Shown one piece after another: positions 18,863 through 27,553 of a stretch of DNA of 64,000 nucleotides. Numbering within the stretch: position 1 is the stretch's first letter; the number at the start of each line of letters is the position of its first letter. The translations under genes were made by a program, and so were the position numbers. Source of the DNA: Desulfoscipio gibsoniae DSM 7213 (GTDB lineage: Bacteria; Bacillota; Desulfotomaculia; Desulfotomaculales; Desulfallaceae). The notes under the pieces were generated by a model. That model made no database searches. It was not told the DNA's origin and saw only the letters and a list, made by a program, of their open reading frames with translations. The stretch lies in NCBI RefSeq assembly GCF_000233715.2, contig NC_021184.1:3620001-3684000 (forward strand), in the 5' to 3' direction.

Positions 18863-21800
18863 TTAAAACTTATGCACTATACGGTCGTGCAGCTCAGCCA
18901 CTTTGCTGTCATTGAACCGATCCACCGTGCTCAGGTAGCCTGTAATGCGGCGTACCCGCCTGATGGCCGTGGACCCGCAACGGGGACAGGCATCCTCGTT
19001 GATTACACCCAAAGTATTACAGCCCATGCAAAAATCTACCGGGAAATTCACTGCAGCGTAGCCCATGTCGCTTTCTCCCATGTGCCTGATGATAGCTTCC
19101 ATCGCCTCGGGGTTATGCACCGGTGGAGAAGCCATTTCTACGTAACTAATGTGCCCGGCATTGCAATACTTGTGATAAACCCCTTCCAGGCTAATTTTAT
19201 CAAAGCTGGAAATGGGGAAATTAACCGGTATGTGAAAAGAATTGGTATAATACTCTTTATTTGTCACACCAGGAATAATGCCGTAATCTTTACGATCCAT
19301 GGCAATAAACCGACCGCTCAAGCCCTCCGCGGGAGTAGCCAGCAGTGTGTAGTTAAGATCATATTCTTCACAAGCCTCATCAATACGACGTCGCAGGTGC
19401 GCCACAATTTGTTGACCTAATTCCTGGGATTCCTTATCCTCGCCATGGTGTCGGCCGGTCAAAGCGGTTAACGTCTCGGCCAGCCCGATAAAGCCAACCG
19501 ACAAAGTACCGTTAACAATGGCCTCCCGAATGGGATCGCAATCCTTCAGTCCCCTGGAATTTAAATATAGCCCCTGCCCCATAACAAAGGGCATATCCTT
19601 CACCTTAAGTTTAGCCTGCACTTCAAAACGGTGGTACAGCTGGCGAATGGCCAGGGTCATCAGCTTGTCCAGTAAGCGGAAGAATTTATCCATATCCCGC
19701 TCCGCGTTGATGGCCACCCGGGGCAGGTTAATAGTAGTGAAAGAAAGATTTCCACGCCCGTCGGTCACCGCCGGGCCCCGGCGGTTAGCCATTACCCTGG
19801 TGCGACAGCCCATGTAACTCACCTGGTCGCCCCACTCCTTGTTGAAGCTGGAGTCCATGAAACTAAAAGTAGGATTGAGGCGTTTGGCCGCTACCCGCAA
19901 AGCCAGTTTAAACAGATCATAGTTGGGATCGCCCGGGTTAAAGTTAACTCCTTTCTGGACCCGGAATATAATATTGGGGAAGATGGGGTTTTCCCCCCGG
20001 CCCAACCCGGCCTCGTAGGCTAAAATCAAGCTTCTCGTCACCTTGCGGGCCGCCTCGGAAGTCTCAGTTCCCACGTTGATAGAGCTAAAAGGGACTTGCG
20101 CGCCAGCGCGACTATGCATACTGTTAAGATTATATACCAGAGCTTCCATTGCTTGGTAAGTTTCATCATCGCTGGCGTTTTCCACGTAAGGCGCAATGTC
20201 CCGGTCAAAGAAAGCAAAGGACTGCCCGCCATGCATATCATTCTGGGAGCTCTGCAATATGATGGCCGCCAGCGCAGTAGCTGAGTTGGGCCGTTTAGGC
20301 GGGCGGATATAGCCATGCCCGTTATCGAACCCCTCGGCTAAAAGCCGCTCCAGGGGGATTTGCACACAATTGTGCACCACATAATCGTTTACGGTAAACC
20401 AATGTTCCCCTGTTTCTAAATCAAACACATACCTGTCATAACCTTTAACTTCTTCCACTGAAACAACATCCAGAGGATCCAGGTTTCTACCCGGCACTGT
20501 GTCGGCATATTCTTTAGTAGTGTTTGTGTTCTTTAATGAGGGAACATAGTTAAAAAAACTCTTTAGGCTAGTTGTATCCAATATATTAACAACCCAGGTA
20601 TTATAATTTCTAGTAGTAGCTACATTGCCATTAACTACTACAGGGGAATCTTTGGTTTGTTTATAGTATAAGGTAGACTCAACCCCAATTTGTTTTAATA
20701 ATAAAACAAGCTTTCTAGCTAAAACTTCAGATACCGTAACATAAGTAATTCTTTTATCTCCATAATGACCGTCTCCGTCAAAAAGGCCCCGTAAAAATTC
20801 ACCCTTTAAATTATCTGATATATTATTAATAAAATCAGGAACATCAATATGAGCAGCATCATACTTCATATTGAAAATATTTTGAAATAATGCAACATAT
20901 ACAGAACCATTTAACATACGACCTTTTTCTTTAGTTTTTTTACTATTAGCATATAAAATAGAAGTTTTATCGTTAAAAACTACACTTATACAATAATCAA
21001 TATCTTTTTGAATATCAGGATTTTCATTGATAATAGCAATAGCCCTACCCGAAGAAGTAACACTAATATGGCCTTCTGACAAAATATAGCCAATTAATCT
21101 TACGAATTCAGGTGTAATAGTTAAAAATGCTGGTAGTGTTTTACTTCCTTTTGTGGTAGTTACAGTTAACTGTTGTTTCACCTCATAAGGGATATAGTAC
21201 TTTTCACTCAGTTTTGCATACTCTTCTCCATCTAAAACATAGCCGCCTTTAACGCTTTGCTTAGCCCCAACTGTAAGATTAAATTTAAAATCATCGTATT
21301 TATATTTTAGCCAGTAAATCAATTTATGTGTATTTCTTATGGTCACACCGTATGGTACTTTATCCCTATTCTCTATAAATAAATCTAATATAGGAATTTC
21401 AAATTGCTCATTAAACTCTTTCCTGGCCTGCAGTAACTTGTCTTTGGGCGCTATTTCCTTTGCCTGAACCAAAATTTCTTTCCCGTTTCTTAAAACCGGT
21501 ACTTTATGTTCCCCGGTTAAATGAATAGGTAGACCTTTACGTGTTTTAATGCGGTATATGAATTCATTTTCCCTAAGCTTGCGACGCATTATCTTATTTA
21601 TCAGCGTCCAGCCTTTTCGACCAAGTATCTGATAACCATCCAGATTCCAAACCTGTGTCCCTGCAATAACTTCCGGTTTACTAGTGGCCTCCGCCAGTTC
21701 ATTGAAAAAATCAAATTTGACCCGGCGTACGTCACCCTTCTGATCACGTATCAACGTATATTCAAAATCAGGCACACATGTAAGCGTTTTTCCGTAAAAA

Positions 21801-22288
21801 TCCAGATCGTGTATGTGGATATCCCCCCGCTGGTGGGCCTGGGAGAATTCTTCGGGAATTAGCCGGGTGAGGTAATATTTCTTGCTGGCCGCACTGGCTA
21901 TTTGGAGCATCTTGGCCGAGGGAGAATTACTGATATTAGCATTTTCCCGGCTGGTTTCCTCCAATATTTCCTCCACCACGTCCATGAGGTCACTTTTGGC
22001 GTCCCTGATGCGCGTACGCTTATCCCGGTAAAGAATATATGCCTTGGCGGTTCTGGCATGACCTGCCTCAATAAGAACTTTTTCCACCACGTCCTGGACT
22101 TCCTCCACGCCGAAAGTGATGCCGTTATATTTTTTTCTCAGCATTTTCAGCGCTTCAATAGTGAGTTCCATGGCAGTTTGCCGGTCTTCTCCGCCCACCG
22201 CCCGGGCCGCTTTAAAAATAGCATCGGTAATTTTGGCGTCATCAAAGGGCACTTCACGCCCATCCCGCTTCCTGATAACCTTGAACAA
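18863..22288 (-). CDS. nrdD: anaerobic ribonucleoside-triphosphate reductase, intein-containing
   Basis: Reduces ribonucleoside triphosphates to deoxy forms without oxygen. The precursor is 1141 residues; removing the intein (171-640) leaves 671, a normal NrdD. An N-terminal ATP-cone (about 1-90) gives allosteric control. The C-terminal zinc site CMGC/CPRC is followed by RRITGYLS, whose Gly carries the radical. TTG start behind GGAGGAGG. The extein joint restores DFYGKTLT-CVQIPLERLL, an expected NrdD sequence, so there is no frameshift. The gene follows nrdR, its likely repressor. Confidence 0.96.
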   Translation of the reverse strand: MFKVIRKRDGREVPFDDAKITDAIFKAARAVGGEDRQTAMELTIEALKMLRKKYNGITFGVEEVQDVVEKVLIEAGHARTAKAYILYRDKRTRIRDAKSDLMDVVEEILEETSRENANISNSPSAKMLQIASAASKKYYLTRLIPEEFSQAHQRGDIHIHDLDFYGKTLTCVPDFEYTLIRDQKGDVRRVKFDFFNELAEATSKPEVIAGTQVWNLDGYQILGRKGWTLINKIMRRKLRENEFIYRIKTRKGLPIHLTGEHKVPVLRNGKEILVQAKEIAPKDKLLQARKEFNEQFEIPILDLFIENRDKVPYGVTIRNTHKLIYWLKYKYDDFKFNLTVGAKQSVKGGYVLDGEEYAKLSEKYYIPYEVKQQLTVTTTKGSKTLPAFLTITPEFVRLIGYILSEGHISVTSSGRAIAIINENPDIQKDIDYCISVVFNDKTSILYANSKKTKEKGRMLNGSVYVALFQNIFNMKYDAAHIDVPDFINNISDNLKGEFLRGLFDGDGHYGDKRITYVTVSEVLARKLVLLLKQIGVESTLYYKQTKDSPVVVNGNVATTRNYNTWVVNILDTTSLKSFFNYVPSLKNTNTTKEYADTVPGRNLDPLDVVSVEEVKGYDRYVFDLETGEHWFTVNDYVVHNCVQIPLERLLAEGFDNGHGYIRPPKRPNSATALAAIILQSSQNDMHGGQSFAFFDRDIAPYVENASDDETYQAMEALVYNLNSMHSRAGAQVPFSSINVGTETSEAARKVTRSLILAYEAGLGRGENPIFPNIIFRVQKGVNFNPGDPNYDLFKLALRVAAKRLNPTFSFMDSSFNKEWGDQVSYMGCRTRVMANRRGPAVTDGRGNLSFTTINLPRVAINAERDMDKFFRLLDKLMTLAIRQLYHRFEVQAKLKVKDMPFVMGQGLYLNSRGLKDCDPIREAIVNGTLSVGFIGLAETLTALTGRHHGEDKESQELGQQIVAHLRRRIDEACEEYDLNYTLLATPAEGLSGRFIAMDRKDYGIIPGVTNKEYYTNSFHIPVNFPISSFDKISLEGVYHKYCNAGHISYVEMASPPVHNPEAMEAIIRHMGESDMGYAAVNFPVDFCMGCNTLGVINEDACPRCGSTAIRRVRRITGYLSTVDRFNDSKVAELHDRIVHKF
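20369..21778 (-). other. intein with LAGLIDADG-type homing domain inside NrdD
   Basis: Encodes precursor residues 171-640 (470 residues). It begins with Cys171 after FYGKTLT and ends with VVHN, followed by extein Cys641: the classic Cys...His-Asn/Cys splice junctions. LTGEHKVPV resembles splicing block B (His in TxxH-like context). Two dodecapeptide-type motifs, LIGYILSEGH and LRGLFDGDGHYG, mark a homing endonuclease of the LAGLIDADG class, and both acidic residues look intact. The DNA between about 20500 and 21500 is visibly more AT-rich than the flanks, fitting horizontal arrival. Splicing activity is inferred. Confidence 0.93.
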
Positions 22289-22391
22289 CTAGTTAGCCTC
22301 CTCCAAATCGCGTTTAATCTTGCAAAACATTACTAATATATACCCAAAGGCACATTGCAATAAATCCGATTTTATGCATAACCACTGGTTA

Positions 22392-22853
22392 TTAATCATG
22401 CTTTCTTTTTATCAGCTGCTCGATTTCCCGCATGAATCCCTGGACATCCCTGAATTCATGGTATACCGAGGCAAAGCGAACATAGGCCACCTCATCCAAA
22501 TTCCGCAGCCGCAGCATAACTTGTTCGCCTATATCCCTGCTTTGTACTTCCCTGTCGGTAATACTCTTTAAATCTCTCTCAATTTCACCTACCATTCCCT
22601 CCAGCAAATTGATGGGCACAGGACGTTTTTGGCAGGCAGTGATCAGGCCGGCCAGCAGCTTTTGCCGGTCAAAAAATTCCCGCCGGCCGTCTTTTTTCAC
22701 CACCATCAATGGTAGCTCGTCCACCCGCTCGTAAGTGGTAAACCGCTTACCGCATTCGCCGCATTCCCTGCGCCTGCGCACTGAATTACCTTCCTCTGTA
22801 GGCCGGGAGTCCAGCACCCGGCTGTCGGCAGTGCCGCAATAGGGGCATCGCAT
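22392..22853 (-). CDS. nrdR: transcriptional repressor NrdR
   Basis: Represses ribonucleotide reductase genes when dATP is plentiful. The start MRCPYCG is the canonical NrdR N-terminus, with a zinc ribbon (CPYCG, then CGECGKRF) and an ATP-cone domain. 153 residues. ATG 22853 has GGCGGTG 6 bases upstream; a GTG three codons earlier is not needed. It directly precedes nrdD. Confidence 0.97.
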   Translation of the reverse strand: MRCPYCGTADSRVLDSRPTEEGNSVRRRRECGECGKRFTTYERVDELPLMVVKKDGRREFFDRQKLLAGLITACQKRPVPINLLEGMVGEIERDLKSITDREVQSRDIGEQVMLRLRNLDEVAYVRFASVYHEFRDVQGFMREIEQLIKRKHD

Positions 22854-22996
22854 ATAATTCACCGCCCATATTAATAATCAGTTTTCTGCGGTACCGGAAA
22901 ATTACTCCCAGTCACACCAGCCACCGGCTCGTTAATAAAGCAAAAAAAAAGACACATATGAATGCACAGACGAGACACGCCGTGTCAGTCACATGC

Positions 22997-23012
22997 AAAC
23001 AATATATGTAGT
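22997..23012 (-). promoter_or_regulatory. candidate NrdR box
   Basis: The plus strand reads AAACAATATATGTAGT, about 12 of 16 matches to the known NrdR-box pattern (ACACWATATATWGTGT). It lies just downstream of the proposed nrdR transcription start. Real sites usually come in pairs about three helical turns apart; I could not find a clean second copy. Confidence 0.4.
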
Positions 23013-23027
23013 ATTATTTGCTCTTTA

Positions 23028-23055
23028 ATTATACTAAACTTTGTTGTTAAAGCAA
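23028..23055 (-). promoter_or_regulatory. candidate promoter of nrdR-nrdD-nrdG
   Basis: On the minus strand TTGCTT (23050-23055) and a perfect TATAAT (23028-23033) are 16 bases apart. The NrdR-box candidate overlaps the expected early transcribed region. Confidence 0.5.
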
Positions 23056-23181
23056 AAAAGGAAAACGGCACCATAATCTGTATTTTGTGCATTTTACTAT
23101 ATCTAGCTAAAGGAGAAACTTAATAGCATAAAAATCCACTAGTTTTGGTCAAACATATTTTAACGACTAGATACATTAATT

Positions 23182-23216
23182 AAGAAAAAAAATCAGGCGG
23201 ATACCTTGGCCTGATT
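23182..23216 (-). terminator. terminator of the sigG-ymxH unit
   Basis: AATCAGGC and GCCTGATT form an 8-bp stem followed by a run of eight T on the minus strand, 10 bases after the ymxH stop. Confidence 0.88.
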
Positions 23217-23226
23217 GATAGTTATG

Positions 23227-23523
23227 CTACCACTTTTCTTTAATACCGCCGTGCAGTTCAGAGCCCGGTAAATTAAAGGCCAGGTCGACCAGGATTACAT
23301 CCACGCCAATTTTTCTGATCTTTTGCCAGGGGACCACCATTTCCTCTTCACGCCCGATAAAGCTCATAAACTTTCCACCGCCGCCACCACCGTGCCCCGG
23401 TAATATAATAGCGTTGATGCGCCCTTCCTCCAAATTAATATCTATATCCTTTATAGGACCGAGGCGACGCCCGTCCGCTATATTAATAACTTCCCGCATG
23501 CGCAAATCGGAGATTTTAACCAT
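23227..23523 (-). CDS. ymxH: YlmC/YmxH family PRC-barrel protein
   Basis: 98 residues starting MVKISDLRMREVINI. One PRC-barrel domain: ADGRRLGPIKDIDINLEEGRI near residues 16-36, then a Gly-rich loop (GHGGGGGGKFMSFIG) and VVPWQKIRKIGVDVILVD. Members are linked to sporulation clusters in Firmicutes, with unknown function. ATG 23523 is preceded by GGGGGTG, but that ribosome site lies in the arm of a hairpin (23531-23558). It is the last gene of the sigG unit. Confidence 0.9.
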   Translation of the reverse strand: MVKISDLRMREVINIADGRRLGPIKDIDINLEEGRINAIILPGHGGGGGGKFMSFIGREEEMVVPWQKIRKIGVDVILVDLAFNLPGSELHGGIKEKW

Positions 23524-23530
23524 ATTAAAA

Positions 23531-23558
23531 CACCCCCATACATATGTATATGAGGGTG
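23531..23558 (-). promoter_or_regulatory. hairpin overlapping the ymxH ribosome site
   Basis: On the minus strand CACCCTCATATA pairs with TATGGGGGTG-type bases over about 12 bp (including G-T pairs) around a small loop. The 3' arm contains GGGGGTG, the ymxH ribosome site. TTTTAATATG follows, so it could act as a weak terminator or as a translational switch. Confidence 0.6.
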
Positions 23559-23563
23559 CCTGC

Positions 23564-23716
23564 TCAATCTGAACGGAAAAAATCCTCTTCATAAAATAAA
23601 TTGTTTTGGTTATAGGCGTATACCGCATCGTCATCCTGCGGCGCGGACCCGTAAACCGGTACTGCAATTAAGACTGATACAATAATAATACTACACCAGG
23701 CCAGTGTTTTAAGCAT
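23564..23716 (-). CDS. small exported or membrane protein between sigG and ymxH
   Basis: 50 residues: a hydrophobic N-terminal segment with a signal-peptide shape (MLKTLAWCSIIIVSVLIAVP), a possible cleavage region after VYGSA, then an acidic, Asn/Tyr-rich tail. A textbook AAGGAGG lies 8 bases before ATG 23716. I recognise no family. Its place between sigG and ymxH suggests expression in the forespore, but this is inference. Too short for motif-based assignment. Confidence 0.65.
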   Translation of the reverse strand: MLKTLAWCSIIIVSVLIAVPVYGSAPQDDDAVYAYNQNNLFYEEDFFRSD

Positions 23717-23757
23717 ATAAAGAACCTCCTTCGGACTCGCCACCTTTATTTGCCTAA

Positions 23758-24531
23758 TCACACGTGTTTTCGCATATGGTGCAGCGCCGCTTTTTCCAAC
23801 CGTGAAACCTGAGCCTGGGAGATGCCAATTTCTTCTGCCACCTCCATTTGCGTTTTGCCTTCATAAAACCGCAGGGTGAGGATCAGCTTTTCACGATCGC
23901 TCAGTTTGCGCAGGGCGTCCCTGATGGCAATACCCTCCAGCCAGGTTAAATCCAAATGTTTTTCGTCACTGATTTGGTCCATGACAAAGATGGGGTCACC
24001 ACCGTCATGAAAGATAGGCTCGAATAAAGATATAGGTTCTTGAATAGCGTCCAGAGCAAAAACAACTTCCTCCCGGGGCATTTTTAGTTCACTGGCAATT
24101 TCATTTATAGACGGTTCCCGGGAATGCTTATTAACCAGCGAGTCACGCACCTGCAGTGCCTTGTAGGCCACATCCCGCAGGGAACGGCTCACTCGAATGG
24201 GGTTATTATCTCTTAAATAGCGCCTGATTTCGCCAATAATCATAGGCACCGCGTAAGTGGAGAATTTGACATTCTGAGATAAATCAAAATTATCAATGGC
24301 CTTCATTAAGCCAATGCAACCCACCTGAAACAGGTCATCTACATACTCACCCCGGTTGGTGAAGCGCTGGATAACGCTGAGCACCAGCCGCAGATTACCA
24401 TTAATCAGCTGGTCACGGGCAGAGTATTCCCCATTTTGAAGTGCAATAAAGAGTTCTTTCATCTTAGCACTGGATAGCACCGGGAGTTTGGATGTGTTTA
24501 CGCCACAAATCTCAACCTTGTTGACCAGCAT
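23758..24531 (-). CDS. sigG: sporulation sigma factor SigG
   Basis: Late forespore-specific sigma factor. N-terminal NKVEICGVNTSKLPVL is the SigG/SigF signature; region 2 reads QVGCIGLMKAIDNFDLSQNV and region 4 ends EEIGISQAQVSRLEKAAL. 257 residues from ATG 24531, chosen for the AGGGTGG site 7 bases upstream and for length like Bacillus SigG; earlier in-frame starts at 24537 and 24552 exist. It follows sigE in the spoIIGA-sigE-sigG order. Confidence 0.97.
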   Translation of the reverse strand: MLVNKVEICGVNTSKLPVLSSAKMKELFIALQNGEYSARDQLINGNLRLVLSVIQRFTNRGEYVDDLFQVGCIGLMKAIDNFDLSQNVKFSTYAVPMIIGEIRRYLRDNNPIRVSRSLRDVAYKALQVRDSLVNKHSREPSINEIASELKMPREEVVFALDAIQEPISLFEPIFHDGGDPIFVMDQISDEKHLDLTWLEGIAIRDALRKLSDREKLILTLRFYEGKTQMEVAEEIGISQAQVSRLEKAALHHMRKHV

Positions 24532-24616
24532 TGACATACCACCCTTTCCCATGACTTATGCTGATTTCAATTTCATTATTACCTCGGGATTGGTGATTTA
24601 TACATGACTAATGGGC

Positions 24617-25339
24617 TTATTCCATGCGGTTGATTTCCTTTTTCAAACGCTTAATAATTCTCTTTTCCAACCTGGAGATATAAGATTGGGAAATGCCCAT
24701 CATATCAGCAACTTCCTTCTGTGTTTTTTCTTTGCCATTTTTCAAGCCAAACCGCAGTTCCATAATCCCTCTCTCCCGGCCGTTTAATTTCTGCAAAGCC
24801 AGGTGCAGTAACTTGCGGTCCACCTCCTCTTCTATATATTTATGGATAATGTCATTTTCCGTACCTAGTACATCCGAAAGCAATAATTCATTTCCATCCC
24901 AGTCAATGTTCAAAGGTTCGTCAAAGGAAACTTCGGTTCGGGTTTTATTATTCCGGCGCAAATACATTAGTATTTCATTTTCAATACACCGGGAGGCGTA
25001 AGTGGCCAGTTTTATTTTTTTAGCGGGGTCAAATGTATTCACGGCCTTGATTAATCCAATAGTGCCGATGGAAACCAGGTCTTCAATACCTACCCCGGTA
25101 TTTTCAAATTTACGGGCAATATATACCACCAGGCGCAGATTTCTTTCAATTAGTACACTGCGCACGGCTCCATCCCCTGACTCTAATTTATCGATCAGGT
25201 AAGATTCCTCATCGGTGGTTAACGGTGGCGGCAAAGCTTCGCTGCTGCCCACATAATAAACATCTGATTTTAAACCCAACCTCAGCATTATTTTAAACAG
25301 TGTTATACGAAATATTAATCTCATTTTTCTGAACAGCAT
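24617..25339 (-). CDS. sigE: sporulation sigma factor SigE (pro-sigma-E)
   Basis: Mother-cell sigma factor made as an inactive precursor. 240 residues. The N-terminal pro-sequence is amphipathic and basic ([19 protein letters not shown]) and ends near the [13 protein letters not shown] segment, where SpoIIGA cleaves in homologues. Region 2 has [18 protein letters not shown] and region 4 ends [18 protein letters not shown] 25339 follows GGGGGGAG; upstream frame extension adds unrelated residues. It starts 32 bases after spoIIGA. Confidence 0.97.
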   Translation of the reverse strand: MLFRKMRLIFRITLFKIMLRLGLKSDVYYVGSSEALPPPLTTDEESYLIDKLESGDGAVRSVLIERNLRLVVYIARKFENTGVGIEDLVSIGTIGLIKAVNTFDPAKKIKLATYASRCIENEILMYLRRNNKTRTEVSFDEPLNIDWDGNELLLSDVLGTENDIIHKYIEEEVDRKLLHLALQKLNGRERGIMELRFGLKNGKEKTQKEVADMMGISQSYISRLEKRIIKRLKKEINRME

Positions 25340-25371
25340 TGAACACTCTCCCCCCGAATAAAATCTATTAA

Positions 25372-26280
25372 TTACAATAGACCAGTGGGCAGCAGGGCCC
25401 GGCACGAAGTGTCACTCAGCAGGCAATCCCCGTACAGGGCAACCACTACATCACAAACTTTGATAAAGTTATTTCCATGCCTGATTTCCACCTCATCAGG
25501 GCGAAAACCAAGTAACCAGCCGTTTTCTTGTCCTACCGACCGGTAAGGGATAATACGAAAATTAGCTGACCGGATGTTTTCACCCAGTGCTGCAAGTATT
25601 GAAGCACTATCGTCCTGCCTGTGGGACTCTATCACCGCACACACCTGTTCCGGCAATATTTCCTTTATCGCTGCGTATTCGGCGATAATCACGGGAAAAC
25701 CGGTAAGGGGGTCGCTGAGGCTGTTGCCTGTATCAAGTAACGCACTGAAACTCACTTTCCGCTCTCCCAAACTTACCGTTAAATCAGCACGCAGCAAAGG
25801 CAGCATTAATCGCTTGCACATGGCCGCAGGCACTACCCGGCCCAAAAACCAGTAGATAAGCAAGGCCAGCAATATACCATACCATAAAAAGGTATCCACT
25901 GCCTGCATAATGCCGCTTAGCTGTCCATCAAAGGCGCTATTTTGCAGGAAACTGATAATCCCCAGTACGGTGCCGCCCAGAGCAAAGGTGCTGATATAAA
26001 AGTACGCCAGCAGTGCCAGTACCTTTTTGGGCGGACCGGGCACAAAAACCACGGCCACCATTAGAAATGAAACCAGCAATTTATAGCCTGGCCCCAGGTA
26101 GCCTTCCATAGCCGGGATAAACAATACCAGCGAGTACAGAGCACCCACCCCTGCACCAGCCAGAAGACGCCACCTGCTATAGGCAGTCCTTCCCAACCTG
26201 GCTGTGACCCATAGAATCATCATATTCATCACCAGGCTACCAATAAAAACCTGATCTACATATACCACATAAGATGACAT
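25372..26280 (-). CDS. spoIIGA: SpoIIGA, pro-sigma-E processing protease
   Basis: Membrane aspartic protease that activates SigE at the sporulation septum. 302 residues: five hydrophobic spans in the first half (about residues 10-150) and a cytoplasmic protease domain with the catalytic [15 protein letters not shown] motif near residue 180, followed by the expected [10 protein letters not shown] segment. It lies directly ahead of sigE. A SpoIIGA-type partner must be activated by forespore SpoIIR, not in this window. Confidence 0.95.
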   Translation of the reverse strand: MSSYVVYVDQVFIGSLVMNMMILWVTARLGRTAYSRWRLLAGAGVGALYSLVLFIPAMEGYLGPGYKLLVSFLMVAVVFVPGPPKKVLALLAYFYISTFALGGTVLGIISFLQNSAFDGQLSGIMQAVDTFLWYGILLALLIYWFLGRVVPAAMCKRLMLPLLRADLTVSLGERKVSFSALLDTGNSLSDPLTGFPVIIAEYAAIKEILPEQVCAVIESHRQDDSASILAALGENIRSANFRIIPYRSVGQENGWLLGFRPDEVEIRHGNNFIKVCDVVVALYGDCLLSDTSCRALLPTGLL

Positions 26281-26360
26281 TAGTTTCCCCCAACATGGCG
26301 AGGCAAAAAACCTCTATTACATAAATATGGCCTGGACTTTGTGTTTATGAATAATCATGG

Positions 26361-26400
26361 CAAATAAAAAGGCCCCGGCTTTATTATACACGCCGGAGCT
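26361..26400 (-). terminator. terminator of the ftsA-ftsZ unit
   Basis: GCTCCGGC pairs with GCCGGGGC on the minus strand, followed by CTTTTTATTTG. It separates ftsZ from spoIIGA, so the sporulation genes probably have their own promoter. Confidence 0.85.
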
Positions 26401-26441
26401 GGTAAATTTTGTTACTAAATGTCATCTGTGAAGCATTTCCC

Positions 26442-26448
26442 TTCGACA
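26442..26448 (-). promoter_or_regulatory. candidate Spo0A box upstream of spoIIGA
   Basis: The minus strand reads TGTCGAA, the core of the Spo0A box, just after the ftsZ stop and about 165 bases before spoIIGA. In Bacillus the spoIIG promoter is activated by Spo0A from such boxes. A 7-base match alone is weak, and the ftsZ terminator lies between the box and spoIIGA. Confidence 0.35.
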
Positions 26449-27510
26449 TTATTTCCTACGTAAAAAAGCAGGGATATCCAAATCATCATGGGTAGCAAAA
26501 GGCTTAGGCTCGGGCCTATCCTCTGTTGCCTTTTGTTTTTGCACTTTGGTATATTGTTTCTGATCAAAGCCCGTGGCAATTACAGTGACCCGCACTTCTT
26601 CCTCCATGCGCTCATCCACTACTGCACCAAAGATGATATTGGCCTCCGGATCGGCCGCCTGGGCAATAATCTCGGCAGCCTCATTCACTTCAAACAGCCC
26701 CAGTGAGGTGCCACCGGTAATGTTAAGCAGCACTCCCCGGGCCCCTTCGATGGAAGTTTCCAAAAGCGGGCTGGAAATAGCTGCCCTGGCTGATTCCACA
26801 GCCCGGTTATCACCGCTGGAATGCCCAATGCCCATTAGCGCAGAACCGGTATCTTTCATAATGGTCTTGACATCGGCAAAGTCGAGGTTAATTAAGCCAG
26901 GCACAGCAATCAAGTCGGAAATACCCTGAACACCCTGCCGCAGCACGTCATCGGCAATGCGAAAAGCTTCCACGATGGAAGTGTTTTTTTCTACAACCTG
27001 CAGCAGCCTGTCATTGGGAATAGTAATTAGAGTGTCCACCTTTTCTTTAAGGTTTTGAATACCGTGCTCAGCCTGCAGCATGCGCTTTCTGCCTTCAAAG
27101 GTAAAGGGCTTGGTCACCACACCCACAGTTAAAGCGCCCATTTCCTTGGCTATTTCAGCCACCACCGGCGCGGCCCCGGTGCCCGTACCGCCGCCCATAC
27201 CTGCGGTTACAAACACCATATCAGCACCCCGAAGCAGTTGTTCAATATCGTCCCTGCTTTCTTCTGCGGCTTTTTGACCGATATCCGGATTTGCCCCTGC
27301 TCCCAGCCCTTTAGTTAGCTTGGCACCGATTTGTATTTTGCTATTGGCCAAAGCCATCTGCAAAGCCTGGGAGTCGGTATTTACCGATAAGAATTCCACA
27401 CCTTTTAAACCAGCGCTTATCATCCGATTAACGGCATTGTTTCCGCCACCGCCCACTCCAATCACCTTGATATGCGCGTATTGATCCAAATCAAGTTCAA
27501 AATCTAGCAT
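26449..27510 (-). CDS. ftsZ: cell division protein FtsZ
   Basis: Tubulin-like GTPase that forms the division ring. 353 residues. The nucleotide loop reads [16 protein letters not shown], the T7 loop [13 protein letters not shown] supplies the catalytic Asp, and the C-terminal tail ends [12 protein letters not shown], the FtsA/SepF-binding peptide. ATG with AAAGGAGG. It follows ftsA by about 43 bases. Confidence 0.99.
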   Translation of the reverse strand: MLDFELDLDQYAHIKVIGVGGGGNNAVNRMISAGLKGVEFLSVNTDSQALQMALANSKIQIGAKLTKGLGAGANPDIGQKAAEESRDDIEQLLRGADMVFVTAGMGGGTGTGAAPVVAEIAKEMGALTVGVVTKPFTFEGRKRMLQAEHGIQNLKEKVDTLITIPNDRLLQVVEKNTSIVEAFRIADDVLRQGVQGISDLIAVPGLINLDFADVKTIMKDTGSALMGIGHSSGDNRAVESARAAISSPLLETSIEGARGVLLNITGGTSLGLFEVNEAAEIIAQAADPEANIIFGAVVDERMEEEVRVTVIATGFDQKQYTKVQKQKATEDRPEPKPFATHDDLDIPAFLRRK

Positions 27511-27553
27511 TAAAAATCCTCCTTTTCGGGGATCAGTGTTTTTTCTAAGATTT

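Larger units (their letters stand above)
22854..23226. other. intergenic region upstream of nrdR
   Basis: About 370 AT-rich bases without a convincing gene. They hold the ymxH terminator, a promoter and NrdR-box candidate for nrdR, and a GACACG-CCGTGTC inverted repeat (22974-22986) in the likely nrdR leader of about 160 nt. Confidence 0.6.

Noticed and set aside
18872-19420. Plus-strand frame of 182 codons inside nrdD
   Set aside because: Antisense to a clearly conserved NrdD region; no ribosome site.
18863-22288. Possible frameshift or gene fusion in nrdD because of the 1141-residue length
   Set aside because: The extra 470 residues have intein ends and homing motifs; the frame is intact.
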